A DNA stretch of 64,000 nt from Bog-473 sp963755375 (lineage in GTDB: Bacteria; Actinomycetota; Acidimicrobiia; Acidimicrobiales; RAAP-2), in NCBI GenBank assembly GCA_963755375.1, contig CAVWKG010000006.1:248001-312000 (forward strand). Direction: 5' to 3'. Position 1 is the stretch's first letter, and the number at the start of each line of letters is the position of its first letter. This document shows positions 36,562-45,221 of the stretch, piece after piece. A model generated the notes under the pieces. That model worked only from the letters and a program-made list of their open reading frames with translations, had not been told where the DNA came from and searched no databases. The position numbers were made by a program, and so were the translations under genes.

Positions 36562-37014
36562 TCAGGCGCCCTTGGGGGTGGCGACGAACACGGGGATCTG
36601 CCGGTCCGTCTTCTCCTGGTACTCGGCGTAGGGCGGGTAGGCCGCCACCGAGCGCTCCCACCACGCCGCCTTGTCGTCGCCGCTCACCTCGCGCACCGTG
36701 ACGGCGAACGGCTCGGGGCCGTCCTGCAGCAGCACCTCGCCGGGGTGAGCCTCCAGGTTGTAGAACCACTCGGGGTGCTCGGGCGCGCCGCCCTTGGAGG
36801 CGACGAGCGCGTACTCGCCGCCGTGCTCGACCCGCATCACGGGTGTCTTGCGCACCTTGCCGCTCTTGGCGCCCCGCGTCGTCACCACGATGATGGGCAT
36901 CCCCGTATCGAGGAGGGTGTTGGCCCGCTGGCCCCCGGACGCCTCGTACTCGGCCACCTGGTCGCGGACCCATTGTGACGGGCTGGGCTCGTAATCACCT
37001 TGGAGTGTCGTCAT
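36562..37014 (-). CDS. DDN-like F420-dependent (deazaflavin) nitroreductase family
   Basis: 150 residues, single split-barrel domain. GMPIIVVTTRGAKSGKVRKT (phosphate/F420-binding strand), YALVASKGGAPEHPEWFYNL (the diagnostic G-x-P-x-H-P-x-W-x-x-N-L motif) and VTVREVSGDDKAAWWERSVA place it in the mycobacterial Ddn/FDOR-A family, which bind coenzyme F420 and reduce quinones or nitro compounds. The organism therefore likely makes F420. Convergent with the preceding hydrolase gene and divergent from the cyclase gene. Confidence 0.9.
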   Translation of the reverse strand: MTTLQGDYEPSPSQWVRDQVAEYEASGGQRANTLLDTGMPIIVVTTRGAKSGKVRKTPVMRVEHGGEYALVASKGGAPEHPEWFYNLEAHPGEVLLQDGPEPFAVTVREVSGDDKAAWWERSVAAYPPYAEYQEKTDRQIPVFVATPKGA

Positions 37015-37051
37015 GGGGCCGATCGTAGGGGGCGCGGGCTAGCGTCCGACC

Positions 37052-37960
37052 GTGCCCCGCGACCCCATGGCAGCCGCCGACGTCCTCGCCTTCCACCAGT
37101 CGCTCTCCAACTGGGGGCGCTGGGGTGACGACGACCAGCTGGGCGCGCTGAACCTGATCACGCCCGAGGTCACCGCGGCCGCGGCGGCCGCCGTACGCAC
37201 GGGTCGCTCCGTTTCCTGCGCCCGGCCTCTCGACACCGTCTCCTCGGTGGACAACCCGGCGCCGGTGGCGCACCACATGACCGGGACGTTCACCGAGGGC
37301 ATGGGGGCGGACTACTTCGCCGTCGCACCGCACGGCTTCGCCACGAGCCACATCGATGCGCTGTGCCACATCTTCCACGAGGGAAGGCTCTACAACGGCT
37401 ACCCGGCCGAAGCGGTTACTGCGCACGGTGCCACCAAGCTCGGCATCCACCGACTGCGCGCTGGCATCGTGACCCGGGGCGTACTGCTCGACCTCCCCGC
37501 GCTCCGCGGCGTCGACGCCCTCGAGCCCGGCGAGCCCGTCTTCCCCGAGGACCTCGAGGCGGCCGAGAACGCGGCGGGACTGGAGGTCGGGGCGGGTGAC
37601 GCGCTCCTCGTCCGCACCGGGCGCTGGCGCTGGCGCCGCACGCACGGCCCGTGGGACGCCGGCCGTCTGGCGGCCGGCCTCGACGCCTCCTGCCTCCCCT
37701 GGCTGCGGGCGCGCGACGTGGCCACGCTCGGCAGCGACGGGGTCTCCGACGTGCTGCCGTCCCGGGTCGACGGCGTCGGCATGCCGATCCACACCGTGGT
37801 CATCGTGGCCATGGGGGTCCATCTCATGGACAACCTGGACCTCGATGCGCTGGCCACCGCCTGTGCCGAAGAGGCGCGTTGGGAGTTCCTCTTCACGGTG
37901 GCGCCGCTGGTGCTCCGCCGCGGCACGGCGTCGCCGGTCAACCCCATCGCCGTTTTCTGA
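37052..37960 (+). CDS. cyclase family protein (kynurenine formamidase-like)
   Basis: 302 residues from GTG 37052; ATG 37067 is an alternative. The family metal-binding signature appears as HGFATSHIDALCHIF (H-x-x-x-x-x-H-x-D, about residue 91), a variant of the usual HxGTHxDxPxH; LSNWGRWGDDDQLGALNLIT near the start is typical of the bacterial cyclase branch. It probably hydrolyses a cyclic or formyl amide/ester; substrate unknown. Its 3' end faces pyrE with a small hairpin in between. Confidence 0.85.
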   Translation: MPRDPMAAADVLAFHQSLSNWGRWGDDDQLGALNLITPEVTAAAAAAVRTGRSVSCARPLDTVSSVDNPAPVAHHMTGTFTEGMGADYFAVAPHGFATSHIDALCHIFHEGRLYNGYPAEAVTAHGATKLGIHRLRAGIVTRGVLLDLPALRGVDALEPGEPVFPEDLEAAENAAGLEVGAGDALLVRTGRWRWRRTHGPWDAGRLAAGLDASCLPWLRARDVATLGSDGVSDVLPSRVDGVGMPIHTVVIVAMGVHLMDNLDLDALATACAEEARWEFLFTVAPLVLRRGTASPVNPIAVF

Positions 37961-37961
37961 C

Positions 37962-37975
37962 GGCCTGCTCAGGCC
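37962..37975. terminator. small bidirectional hairpin, cyclase / pyrE
   Basis: GGCCTG-CT-CAGGCC, a perfect 6-bp stem just after the cyclase stop and overlapping the pyrE stop region. The genes converge here. Likely a terminator for both. Confidence 0.4.
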
Positions 37976-38529
37976 CCCTCGTAGGGGAACCCGAGGTCGG
38001 GCGCAGTCAGGATGGCCCGGAAGGGAAGGCCCTCCGCCGCGGCCATGGCCTCGACGGTCCCGCCCCGGTCGACCACCGCCACCAGGAGCACGACCTCGCC
38101 CCCGGCCTCTCGCACGGCGTGGGCGGCTTCCAGCAACGAAGTGCCGCGCGTCACGGTGTCCTCGGTCACCACGACCTTGTCGCCGGGGTCGAGCGCGCCG
38201 GCGATGCGGCCACCGCCCCCGTGGTCCTTCGCCTCCTTGCGCACGCTGAAGGCCTTGAGCGGACGACCCCGCGTGGCGGCCACCCCGGCGGTCACGAAGG
38301 CGACGGGGTCGGCACCCATGGTGAGCCCGCCGATGGCCGTCGCGTCGGTCGGGAGCGCCGAGAGCACGGCGTCGGCCACGAGCAGCATGGCCTCGGGCCG
38401 GCAGACCGTCTGCTTCGAGTCGATGAACCAGCTGCTCTTGCGCCCCGACTTGAGGGTGAAGTCGCCCGTCTTGACCGAGTGCGCCAGCAGGTGGTCGCGC
38501 AGGCCGGCCAACGTGTCCGGTCCGCTCAT
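37969..38529 (-). CDS. pyrE: orotate phosphoribosyltransferase
   Basis: 186 residues. It transfers phosphoribosyl from PRPP to orotate in pyrimidine synthesis. FTLKSGRKSSWFIDSKQTVC is the N-terminal OPRT signature; the PRPP loop is DKVVVTEDTVTRGTSLLEA (about 115-133), with FSVRKEAKDHGGGGRIAG the flexible catalytic loop. The ATG overlaps the purM stop (ATGA), so it is the last gene of the purine transcription unit, linking pyrimidine to purine expression. Length is short but complete for this family. Confidence 0.94.
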   Translation of the reverse strand: MSGPDTLAGLRDHLLAHSVKTGDFTLKSGRKSSWFIDSKQTVCRPEAMLLVADAVLSALPTDATAIGGLTMGADPVAFVTAGVAATRGRPLKAFSVRKEAKDHGGGGRIAGALDPGDKVVVTEDTVTRGTSLLEAAHAVREAGGEVVLLVAVVDRGGTVEAMAAAEGLPFRAILTAPDLGFPYEGA

Positions 38530-39545
38530 CGGAACAGGACCCCCGCACCACCGCCGACGACCTCGCCGATGACGGAGGCAGGCTGCCCGGCGCCCTCGAG
38601 GGCCCGCAGCGCCTCGCCGGTCGAAGCGCCGTCGACGACCAGCGCCATCCCCACGCCGCGGTTGAACACCCGGTCCATTTCGTCCTCGGTCACGGAGCCC
38701 AGCCGCGCGATCTCCGTGAAGACCCGCGGCTCCTCCCACGCCGATCGATCGAGCAGCGCGCCCAGGTCGCTCGGCAGGGCGCGGGGGAGGTTGCCGACGA
38801 TGCCACCGCCGGTGACGTGGGCGCACGCGTGCAGCGCGTCGCCGAGCGCGCCGCGTGCAGTCAGCACGGCGGGCGTGTAGATCACCGACGGGCGCAGCAG
38901 CTCGGCGCCCACGCTGTGGTCGGCCCCCGGCCAGGCGGGATCGCCGAGCGCGAGGCCGGCCCGTTCGAGGAGCACGTGGCGTGCGAGCGTGTAGCCGTTG
39001 GAGCGCAACCCCGGCGACGGCAGCCCCACGACGGCGTCGCCCGCCCGCACGCGCGCCGGACCGAGCTGGGTCCCCCGCTCGACCACGCCGACGGCGAAGC
39101 CGGCCAGGTCGAGCTCCTCGCGGGGCATGACGCCGGCGTGCTCGGCCGTCTCCCCGCCGATCAACACGCAGCCCGCCTGGCGGCAGCCCTCGTGCACCCC
39201 CGCCACGACGGTGGCCACCTGGTCGGGGTCGACCTTGCCGGTGGCGATGTAGTCGAGCAGGAAGAGCGGCTCGGCGCCCACGCAGACCAGGTCGTCCACG
39301 CACATCGCGACGAGATCGATGCCGACCGTCTCGTAGCGACCGGTGTCGCGGGCGATCACCATCTTGGTGCCCACCCCGTCGGTCGAGGCCACGAGCACCG
39401 GCTCGCGGTAGCGGGCGGTGTCGAGCGGGAACTGGCCACCGAACCCGCCGATCCCCGTCACCATGGTGCGCAGGCGCTCGACGGCGGCATCACCGGCCGC
39501 GATGTCCACTCCGGCGCCGGCGTAGGTGGCGCCGCCCTCACCCAC
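38526..39545 (-). CDS. purM: phosphoribosylformylglycinamidine cyclo-ligase
   Basis: About 339 residues from GTG 39545. AIR synthase, step 5 of purine synthesis. TYAGAGVDIAAGDAAVERLR, LVASTDGVGTKMVIARDTGR, DLVAMCVDDLVCVGAEPLFL, LIGGETAEHAGVMP, GLPSPGLRSNGYTLARHVL and VTGGGIVGNLPR are the PurM motifs. It starts 5 bp after the purF stop and overlaps pyrE by 4 bp. Confidence 0.95.
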   Translation of the reverse strand: MGEGGATYAGAGVDIAAGDAAVERLRTMVTGIGGFGGQFPLDTARYREPVLVASTDGVGTKMVIARDTGRYETVGIDLVAMCVDDLVCVGAEPLFLLDYIATGKVDPDQVATVVAGVHEGCRQAGCVLIGGETAEHAGVMPREELDLAGFAVGVVERGTQLGPARVRAGDAVVGLPSPGLRSNGYTLARHVLLERAGLALGDPAWPGADHSVGAELLRPSVIYTPAVLTARGALGDALHACAHVTGGGIVGNLPRALPSDLGALLDRSAWEEPRVFTEIARLGSVTEDEMDRVFNRGVGMALVVDGASTGEALRALEGAGQPASVIGEVVGGGAGVLFR

Positions 39546-39550
39546 GACGG

Positions 39551-40999
39551 TCAGACCCCGGGGAGCGCGGCCTGATGGGCGGTGATCGGCACCGGCTCGG
39601 GCCGGCGCAACGTGACGCTGACGGACTCCGGCGGGACGGGCGTCGGGTAGTTGCCGGTGAAGCAGGCATCGCAGAACCCGCCGTCGGCGGCGATGGCCGC
39701 CTTCAGGTTTTCGATGGTGATGTAGGCCAGCGAGTCGGCGCCGAGGATGCGCGCCATGTCCTCGACGCTGTGATCGGTCGCCAGCAGCTCCTCGTGCGAC
39801 GGGGTGTCGATCCCGTAGAAGCAGGGCCAGCGCCAGGGCGGCGAGGAGATACGCAGGTGCACCTCGGCGGCGCCTGCCTCGCGCAGCATGCGGATGACCG
39901 ACCGCTGCGTCGTCCCGCGCACGATGGAGTCGTCGACCACCACCAGCCGCTTGCCCGCGATGGCGTCGGTGAGGGGGTTGAGCTTGCGCCGGACCGCGTC
40001 GGCCCGCGCGCCCTGGTCGGGCGCGATGAAGGAGCGCCCGATGTAGCGGTTCTTCACCAGTCCCTGCCCGTAGGGGATGCCGCTCGCCCGGGCGAAGCCC
40101 TCGGCGGCCGGGACCCCCGACTCGGGCACCCCCATCACCATGTCGGCGTCGGCCGGCGCCTGGATCGCCAGCAGCTCGCCCATGCGGCACCGGGTCTCGT
40201 GGACCTCCCTGCCGTAGAGGTGGCTGTCGGGCCGGGCGATGTAGGCGAACTCGAAGATGCACAGGCGTGGCTGCGCGTCGCGCAGCCACGGGATCTCGAT
40301 GCTCGTGGGACCGTCGGCGTCGATCACGACCATCTCGCCGGGGGCCACCTCGCGCACGAAGGTGGCACCGATGACGCTCAGCGCCGGCGTCTCGGAGGCC
40401 AGCACCCAACCCTGCGGCGCGTCGGCCGGGCCGAGCCGCCCCAGGCAGAGCGGGCGGAAGCCGTAGGGGTCGCGCACGCCGAACAGCCGCTCGGAGCTCA
40501 TGAGGACGAATGAGTACGCACCCTCGAGGATGGGCAGCACGGCCTGCAGCGCGGTGGCGAGGTCCTCGGTCTCGGGGAACGCCTGCATGAGCAACTCGGC
40601 CACGACGTCACTGTCGGTGGCGATGGAGCCCGGCAGCATCCCGGCCTTCTCGGCCAGCATCGTAGTGTTGGTCAGGTTGCCGTTGTGCCCCAGCGCGAAG
40701 CCGGCGCGGCCGACCGGGCGGTAGACCGGCTGGGCCCCCGCCCAGTCGGAGGAGCCGTGCGTCGAGTAGCGGGTGTGGCCGATGGCGACATGCCCGGCGA
40801 GTCCCGAGAGCGTGCGTTCGTCGAACACGGTGGCGACCAAGCCCATGTCCTTGACGACCGTGACGGTGTCGCCGTCGCTCACCGCCATGCCGGCCGACTC
40901 CTGCCCGCGGTGCTGCAGGGCGAAGAGACCGTCGAACGTGAGGTTGGCCACCCTCATTCCGGGCGCGTAGACCCCGAAGACACCGCAGGCTTCCTTCAC
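39551..40999 (-). CDS. purF: amidophosphoribosyltransferase
   Basis: About 482 residues from GTG 40999. Catalyses the first committed step of purine synthesis, PRPP + Gln to phosphoribosylamine. Catalytic Cys at residue 5 after a very short propeptide (VKEACGVFG), then the GATase II domain (HRGQESAGMA, HTRYSTHGSS). PRPP loop KRLVVVDDSIVRGTTQRS. Four Cys in RLCIFEFAYIARPDS, WPCFYGID and FCDACFTGNYP match the [4Fe-4S] ligands of the Bacillus-type enzyme. It precedes purM by 5 bp. Confidence 0.96.
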   Translation of the reverse strand: MKEACGVFGVYAPGMRVANLTFDGLFALQHRGQESAGMAVSDGDTVTVVKDMGLVATVFDERTLSGLAGHVAIGHTRYSTHGSSDWAGAQPVYRPVGRAGFALGHNGNLTNTTMLAEKAGMLPGSIATDSDVVAELLMQAFPETEDLATALQAVLPILEGAYSFVLMSSERLFGVRDPYGFRPLCLGRLGPADAPQGWVLASETPALSVIGATFVREVAPGEMVVIDADGPTSIEIPWLRDAQPRLCIFEFAYIARPDSHLYGREVHETRCRMGELLAIQAPADADMVMGVPESGVPAAEGFARASGIPYGQGLVKNRYIGRSFIAPDQGARADAVRRKLNPLTDAIAGKRLVVVDDSIVRGTTQRSVIRMLREAGAAEVHLRISSPPWRWPCFYGIDTPSHEELLATDHSVEDMARILGADSLAYITIENLKAAIAADGGFCDACFTGNYPTPVPPESVSVTLRRPEPVPITAHQAALPGV

Positions 41000-41030
41000 G
41001 CGCCACCCATTGTCGCACAGGCCCGCCTCA

Positions 41031-43307
41031 TCAGGATTCGCCCAGGGCGAGGGCCAGGTTCCCCTCGTGCGCCCGGCGGAGGGCGTCGACGGGGAGGTCG
41101 AGCAGGCCGCCCAGGGTGAACCGGGCGCCACCCGCCGGACCCAGCACGGCGGTCGGGATCCCGCGCGCCGCAGCCTGGCGGCACAGCTCGGCGGGATCGC
41201 CCGTCGCCACCACGAAGCGCGACGGCAGTTCGCTGAAGAGCTCGGCGGCGCTGTCGACGTGCACGGTGCATCCCGTCCCGGCGCCGGCGGCCATCTCGGC
41301 CAGCGCCACGGCCAGGCCCCCGCCCGAGACGTCGTGCACCGCGTGCACCAGTGCGTCCCCTTGGGCTCCGGTGACCTGCGCAGCCACGAGGGCGGCCACG
41401 AAGGCGCACGCCGCGGCGTGCGCCTTCAAGTCCACGGACGGGATGCGCCCGGTGCGGTGGTCCCGACGCTCGGTGGCCCAGCGCGTCCCCTCCAGGGGGA
41501 AGGACCCGTCGGCCGCGGCACGCGGACCGACCAGCACGATGGTGTCGCCGGCGGACCACGCCAACCCGGGCGGCGGCGCGTGGACGGCGTCGACGAGGCC
41601 GAGCACCCCGAGCACCGGCGTGGGGTCGATGTCGGACCCGCCGCTCTCGTTGTAGAGGCTGACGTTGCCCCCGATGACGGGGAGCGCCAGGGCGCGGCAG
41701 GCCTCGGTCATGCCGTCGATGCACTCGGACAACTGCCACATGACTTCGGGGTGCTCGGGGTTCCCGAAGTTCAGGCAGTTGACGACGGCGGCCGGCGTGG
41801 CGCCGACGCAGGCCAGGTTGGCGACGCCCTCGGCCAGGACGAGCGCGGTACCGGCCCGCGGGTCGAGCGCGCAGGCCCGCGGGTTGGAGTCGGTGGTCAG
41901 CGCCACGCCGCGCTCCGACGGGGGGAGCCCGGGCCCGGCCAGGCGGAGCAGCGCCGCGTCGGCACCCGGCCCCGCCACCGTGTTGAGGAAGAGCTGGTGG
42001 TCGTACTGGCGGTAGACCCAACCCGGCGAGCGCAACAGGGCCAGGAGGTCGCCGGCGCAGTCGGTGGGCGGTGCGGGCGGTGCGGTCGAGCCCGGCGCCG
42101 GTGCCCGGCGCGGGCGGTCGTAGAGCGGCGCGTCGTCGGAGAGGGACGCGGCCGGGACGTCGGCCAGCACGGGGCCGTGCCCCCCCTCGCGGATGCGCAG
42201 GCGACCACCCCCGTCGGGCCCGGGTTCGGTGACCGTGCCGACGACGGTGGCCCGCACCTCCCACTTGGCGCAGATGGCCGCCACCGCCGGCCACGCCCCG
42301 GGCGTGACGATGGCCAGCATGCGCTCCTGGCTCTCGCTGGTCATCACCTCCCAGGGCTCCATGCCGTCCTCGCGCCGGGGCACCGCCGACACGTCGACGT
42401 CCATGCCCACCCCTCCGCGCCCGGCCGTCTCGCTCGTGGCGCAGGCGAGGCCGGCGCCGCCGAGGTCCTGGATCCCCACGACGAGCTTCGTGTCGAGCAG
42501 CTCCAGGCAGGCCTCGATCAGCCGCTTCTCCTCGAAGGGGTCGCCCACCTGCACGCTGGGACGCTTGGTGTCGTCGGCCGCCCCGGCGTCGTCACCGCTG
42601 AAGCCAGCCGAGGCCAGGACGCTGACGCCGCCGATGCCGTCGCGCCCGGTACTCGACCCGAGCAGCACGGCCAGGTTGCCGGGTCCCGAGGCGATGCCGA
42701 GCACGAGGCGCTCGACCGGCAGGGCGCCCATGCACAGCACGTTGACGAGGGGGTTCTGGCTGTAGCAGGGGTCGAAGGTCAGCTCCCCGCCCACCGTGGG
42801 CACCCCGACGGAGTTGCCGTAGCCCGAGATGCCGCTGACCACGCCCTCGACGAGCCAGCGCTGGCGGGCCTCGTCGGGTGAACCGAAAAAGAGCGGGTCC
42901 ATGACGGCGAGCGGACGCGCCCCCATGGTGAAGATGTCGCGCAGGATGCCGCCCACTCCGGTGGCGGCGCCCTGGTAGGGCTCGATGGCCGAGGGGTGGT
43001 TGTGGCTCTCGATGCGGATGGCCACGGCGATGCCGTCCCCGGCGTCGATGACCCCCGCGTTCTCGCCGGGACCGACGAGGACCCGCGGCCCCTCGGTGGG
43101 CAGGCGCCGCAGGTGCAGCCGCGAGGACTTGTACGAGCAATGCTCGCTCCACATCACGGCGTACAGCGCCAGCTCGAGGTGGTTGGGGGCGCGGCCCAGG
43201 ATCTTGCCGACGGCCTCGAACTCGTCGTCGGTCAGGCCGAGTTGCCGGTGCAGCGGCTCCCCGGCCGGCGGCTGGTCGGGCGACAGCGCCCCGGCCGAAG
43301 GAGTCAT
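41031..43307 (-). CDS. purL: phosphoribosylformylglycinamidine synthase, small PurL
   Basis: About 758 residues from ATG 43307 (GGAGGGT 3-5 bp upstream). FGAR to FGAM, step 4, working with PurQ and PurS, which are encoded 4 kb away. Motifs: YAVMWSEHCSYKSSRLHLRR, VAIRIESHNHPSAIEPYQGA, GIGGVSVLASAGFSG, DLGGAGLACATSETAGRGGV, VVNCLNFGNPEHPEVMWQLS, GGNVSLYNESGG and VHDVSGGGLAVALAEMA. The size is that of the small PurL lacking the glutaminase domain, consistent with separate purQ and purS. Confidence 0.96.
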   Translation of the reverse strand: MTPSAGALSPDQPPAGEPLHRQLGLTDDEFEAVGKILGRAPNHLELALYAVMWSEHCSYKSSRLHLRRLPTEGPRVLVGPGENAGVIDAGDGIAVAIRIESHNHPSAIEPYQGAATGVGGILRDIFTMGARPLAVMDPLFFGSPDEARQRWLVEGVVSGISGYGNSVGVPTVGGELTFDPCYSQNPLVNVLCMGALPVERLVLGIASGPGNLAVLLGSSTGRDGIGGVSVLASAGFSGDDAGAADDTKRPSVQVGDPFEEKRLIEACLELLDTKLVVGIQDLGGAGLACATSETAGRGGVGMDVDVSAVPRREDGMEPWEVMTSESQERMLAIVTPGAWPAVAAICAKWEVRATVVGTVTEPGPDGGGRLRIREGGHGPVLADVPAASLSDDAPLYDRPRRAPAPGSTAPPAPPTDCAGDLLALLRSPGWVYRQYDHQLFLNTVAGPGADAALLRLAGPGLPPSERGVALTTDSNPRACALDPRAGTALVLAEGVANLACVGATPAAVVNCLNFGNPEHPEVMWQLSECIDGMTEACRALALPVIGGNVSLYNESGGSDIDPTPVLGVLGLVDAVHAPPPGLAWSAGDTIVLVGPRAAADGSFPLEGTRWATERRDHRTGRIPSVDLKAHAAACAFVAALVAAQVTGAQGDALVHAVHDVSGGGLAVALAEMAAGAGTGCTVHVDSAAELFSELPSRFVVATGDPAELCRQAAARGIPTAVLGPAGGARFTLGGLLDLPVDALRRAHEGNLALALGES

Positions 43308-43435
43308 GACACCCTCCACGATAGAGGCCACGCCGGCCCGGCCGCACCGCCAGGCCGGCCGGCGTAGGACAGGAAAACGCGGACGCCGACTCGCTAGGCT
43401 CTCACCCCATTGCAGGAAGCGGGAGGGGGTTCACC

Positions 43436-44698
43436 ATGTCCGGTTCCGGTGCAGGGCAGGCCGAGGCACGCGGGCCGGTCGTCATCGACGCCGCCGCGCC
43501 CTACGGGTACTCCCGCGAGGCGGGCCTCCAGCAGCGCTTCGAGCAGGCGGCGACGGCGCTCCTTGCCTCCGACGGCTGGAGCGGAGGCGGGTCCAAGGAG
43601 CTCGTGGCGGACCTCGCCCTCGAGGGTGGCGGCGTCAAGGGCATCGGGATCGTGGGTGCGGTGTCGGCGCTGGCCGAGGCCGGCTACCGCTTCCAGCGCG
43701 TGGCCGGGACGAGCGCCGGAGCCATCGCGGCGGCGCTCATCGCGGCCATCTCCAAGAAGGGCGACCCCATGACGACGCTCCAGGGGTACCTCGACAACCT
43801 GACGTTCACCGAGTTCATGCCCCAGGGCAAGGTGCACGCGTTCTTGGACCACCACTTCGGCAACCCCGGCGAGATCCTGTCCTCGGCGGAGGTCCTCACC
43901 CACAAGATGGGCGTCTACGACGGCGCGTACCTCTTCACGTGGCTGGAACCGATCTTGCGGGACCTCGGTGTGCACACGTTCGCGGACCTCAAGATCACCC
44001 TCGAGGAAGACCCCGGCATGAGTCTCCCCGTGAGCCACCGCTACCGGCTCCTCGTGCACACCTCGGACGTCACCCGCGGCGAGCTCGTCCACCTGCCCTG
44101 GGACTACGACCACTACGGGCTGGACCGCGACAGCCAGGACGTGGTCCACGCCGTCCGTGCGTCCATGTCCATCCCCTTCTTCTTCGAGCCGGTCACCGTC
44201 ACGGCGCAGCCGGCCGAGGTCGACGTGCCCAGTCCCGGCGGCGGCTCAGTCGCCACCCGCTACGCGGGCGGCACGGTCACATGGGTGGACGGAGGCATGC
44301 TGCGGAACTTCCCCATCGACGCGTTCGACCGCGAGGACGGCGGGGAGCCCCGCTGGCCCACCATCGGCGTCAAGCTGTCGTCCCTCCAGACGCAGTACGC
44401 GTCCACGAAGGCCGCGGACAGTGCCTTCGGCGAGGCACGGGGCTGCTTGCACACCATGATGGGCGAGTGGGACGCCTACAGCGTCGACGCCGCCACCGCG
44501 GGCCGCACCATCTTCGTGGACAACGCCGGGATCTCGACCACGGACTTCGACCTGACGACGGCGCAGCGGCACCAGCTCTTCCTCAACGGCGTCACGGCGG
44601 CGACCGCCTTCATCATCGAGATGGCCGCCCGCGGCGGGGTCCCGCGCAGCGAGAGCGAGGCGCGCCAGCTCGTGCGGGCGCGCGCGGCCACGCACTAG
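43436..44698 (+). CDS. patatin-like phospholipase
   Basis: 420 residues, no signal peptide. Oxyanion loop DLALEGGGVKGIGIVGAVSA (G-G-G-x-K-G, about 59-78), nucleophile Ser in VAGTSAGAIAAAL (G-T-S-A-G, about 91), and the catalytic Asp of the dyad in VTWVDGGMLRNFPID (D-G-G). It would hydrolyse acyl groups from phospholipids or other lipids. Inserted in the middle of the purine cluster on the opposite strand, so unrelated to purine synthesis. Confidence 0.92.
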   Translation: MSGSGAGQAEARGPVVIDAAAPYGYSREAGLQQRFEQAATALLASDGWSGGGSKELVADLALEGGGVKGIGIVGAVSALAEAGYRFQRVAGTSAGAIAAALIAAISKKGDPMTTLQGYLDNLTFTEFMPQGKVHAFLDHHFGNPGEILSSAEVLTHKMGVYDGAYLFTWLEPILRDLGVHTFADLKITLEEDPGMSLPVSHRYRLLVHTSDVTRGELVHLPWDYDHYGLDRDSQDVVHAVRASMSIPFFFEPVTVTAQPAEVDVPSPGGGSVATRYAGGTVTWVDGGMLRNFPIDAFDREDGGEPRWPTIGVKLSSLQTQYASTKAADSAFGEARGCLHTMMGEWDAYSVDAATAGRTIFVDNAGISTTDFDLTTAQRHQLFLNGVTAATAFIIEMAARGGVPRSESEARQLVRARAATH

Positions 44699-44702
44699 CA
44701 CG

Positions 44703-44741
44703 CAGCCGGGCCGCTCAGCCGGGCCGCTCAGCCGGGCCACT
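44703..44741. repeat. 13-bp tandem repeat, three copies
   Basis: CAGCCGGGCCGCT at 44703, 44716 and 44729 (the third copy ends CCACT). It lies between the convergent patatin and methyltransferase genes. Probably replication slippage; no evidence for a function. Confidence 0.7.
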
Positions 44742-44744
44742 AAG

Positions 44745-45217
44745 TCAGCCGCCCCGCCCGGCCCGCACGACGACCAGATCGCGCTCGGACCAGCTCGTGG
44801 CGGTGTCGAACCCGGCGCCGGCCAGCCAGCCCAGCTGGTCGGCCGGCGGGGAGGGGCGGTCGCTGGTCGGAGGTGACCGGAGTCACGGCGTCGGCCGGGT
44901 CCACGGGAGTCACGGCGTCGGCCGGGTCCACGGGAATCACGACGTCACCGAGCGCGAAGCGCCCGCCGGGGCGCAGCACGCCGGCGATGCGGGCGAACAG
45001 GTCCGCCCTGTCCGGGCCCTCCAGGTGGTGGATGGCCAGGGCCGAGGCGACGAGGTCGAACGGGCCGGTGGGCAGCGGGTCGGTCAGGTCGGTCATCCGG
45101 AGCTCGAACGGGAGCCCGTCCAGGCGCGGCCAGCGTCTCCCCCGTCCCGGTCCCGAGGTCCAGCACCGACGCGACCGTCAGCCCTCCCGTGGCCGGAGAT
45201 TGTCCCAGAGCGGGCAC
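44745..45217 (-). pseudogene. broken class I SAM methyltransferase
   Basis: Pieces of one methyltransferase are in three frames. The first frame, possibly from GTG 45217, has motif I TVASVLDLGTGTGETL. After a shift near 45140, the next frame has LDGLPFELRMTDLTDPLPTG, FDLVASALAIHHLEGPDR and LRPGGRFALGDVVIP. After another shift near 44855 comes DQLGWLAGAGFDTATSWSER and VVVRAG, ending at 44745. The N-terminal domain is also missing, so this is likely a decayed gene and not only a sequencing fault. It resembles UbiE-type methyltransferases; its last part carries a duplicated 9-residue repeat. Confidence 0.7.
44879..44946. repeat. 27-bp in-frame tandem repeat inside methyltransferase remnant
   Basis: Two identical 27-bp copies (44879-44905, 44906-44932) and a third partial, diverged copy to 44946. 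In the coding direction this gives the 9-residue unit VDPADAVTP twice. It expands a loop after LRPGGRF. Slippage product; adds to the impression of a relaxed, decaying gene. Confidence 0.75.
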
Positions 45218-45221
45218 CGGT

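Noticed and set aside
41010..42881. 623-residue plus-strand open frame
   Set aside because: Antisense to purL, which has clear family motifs.
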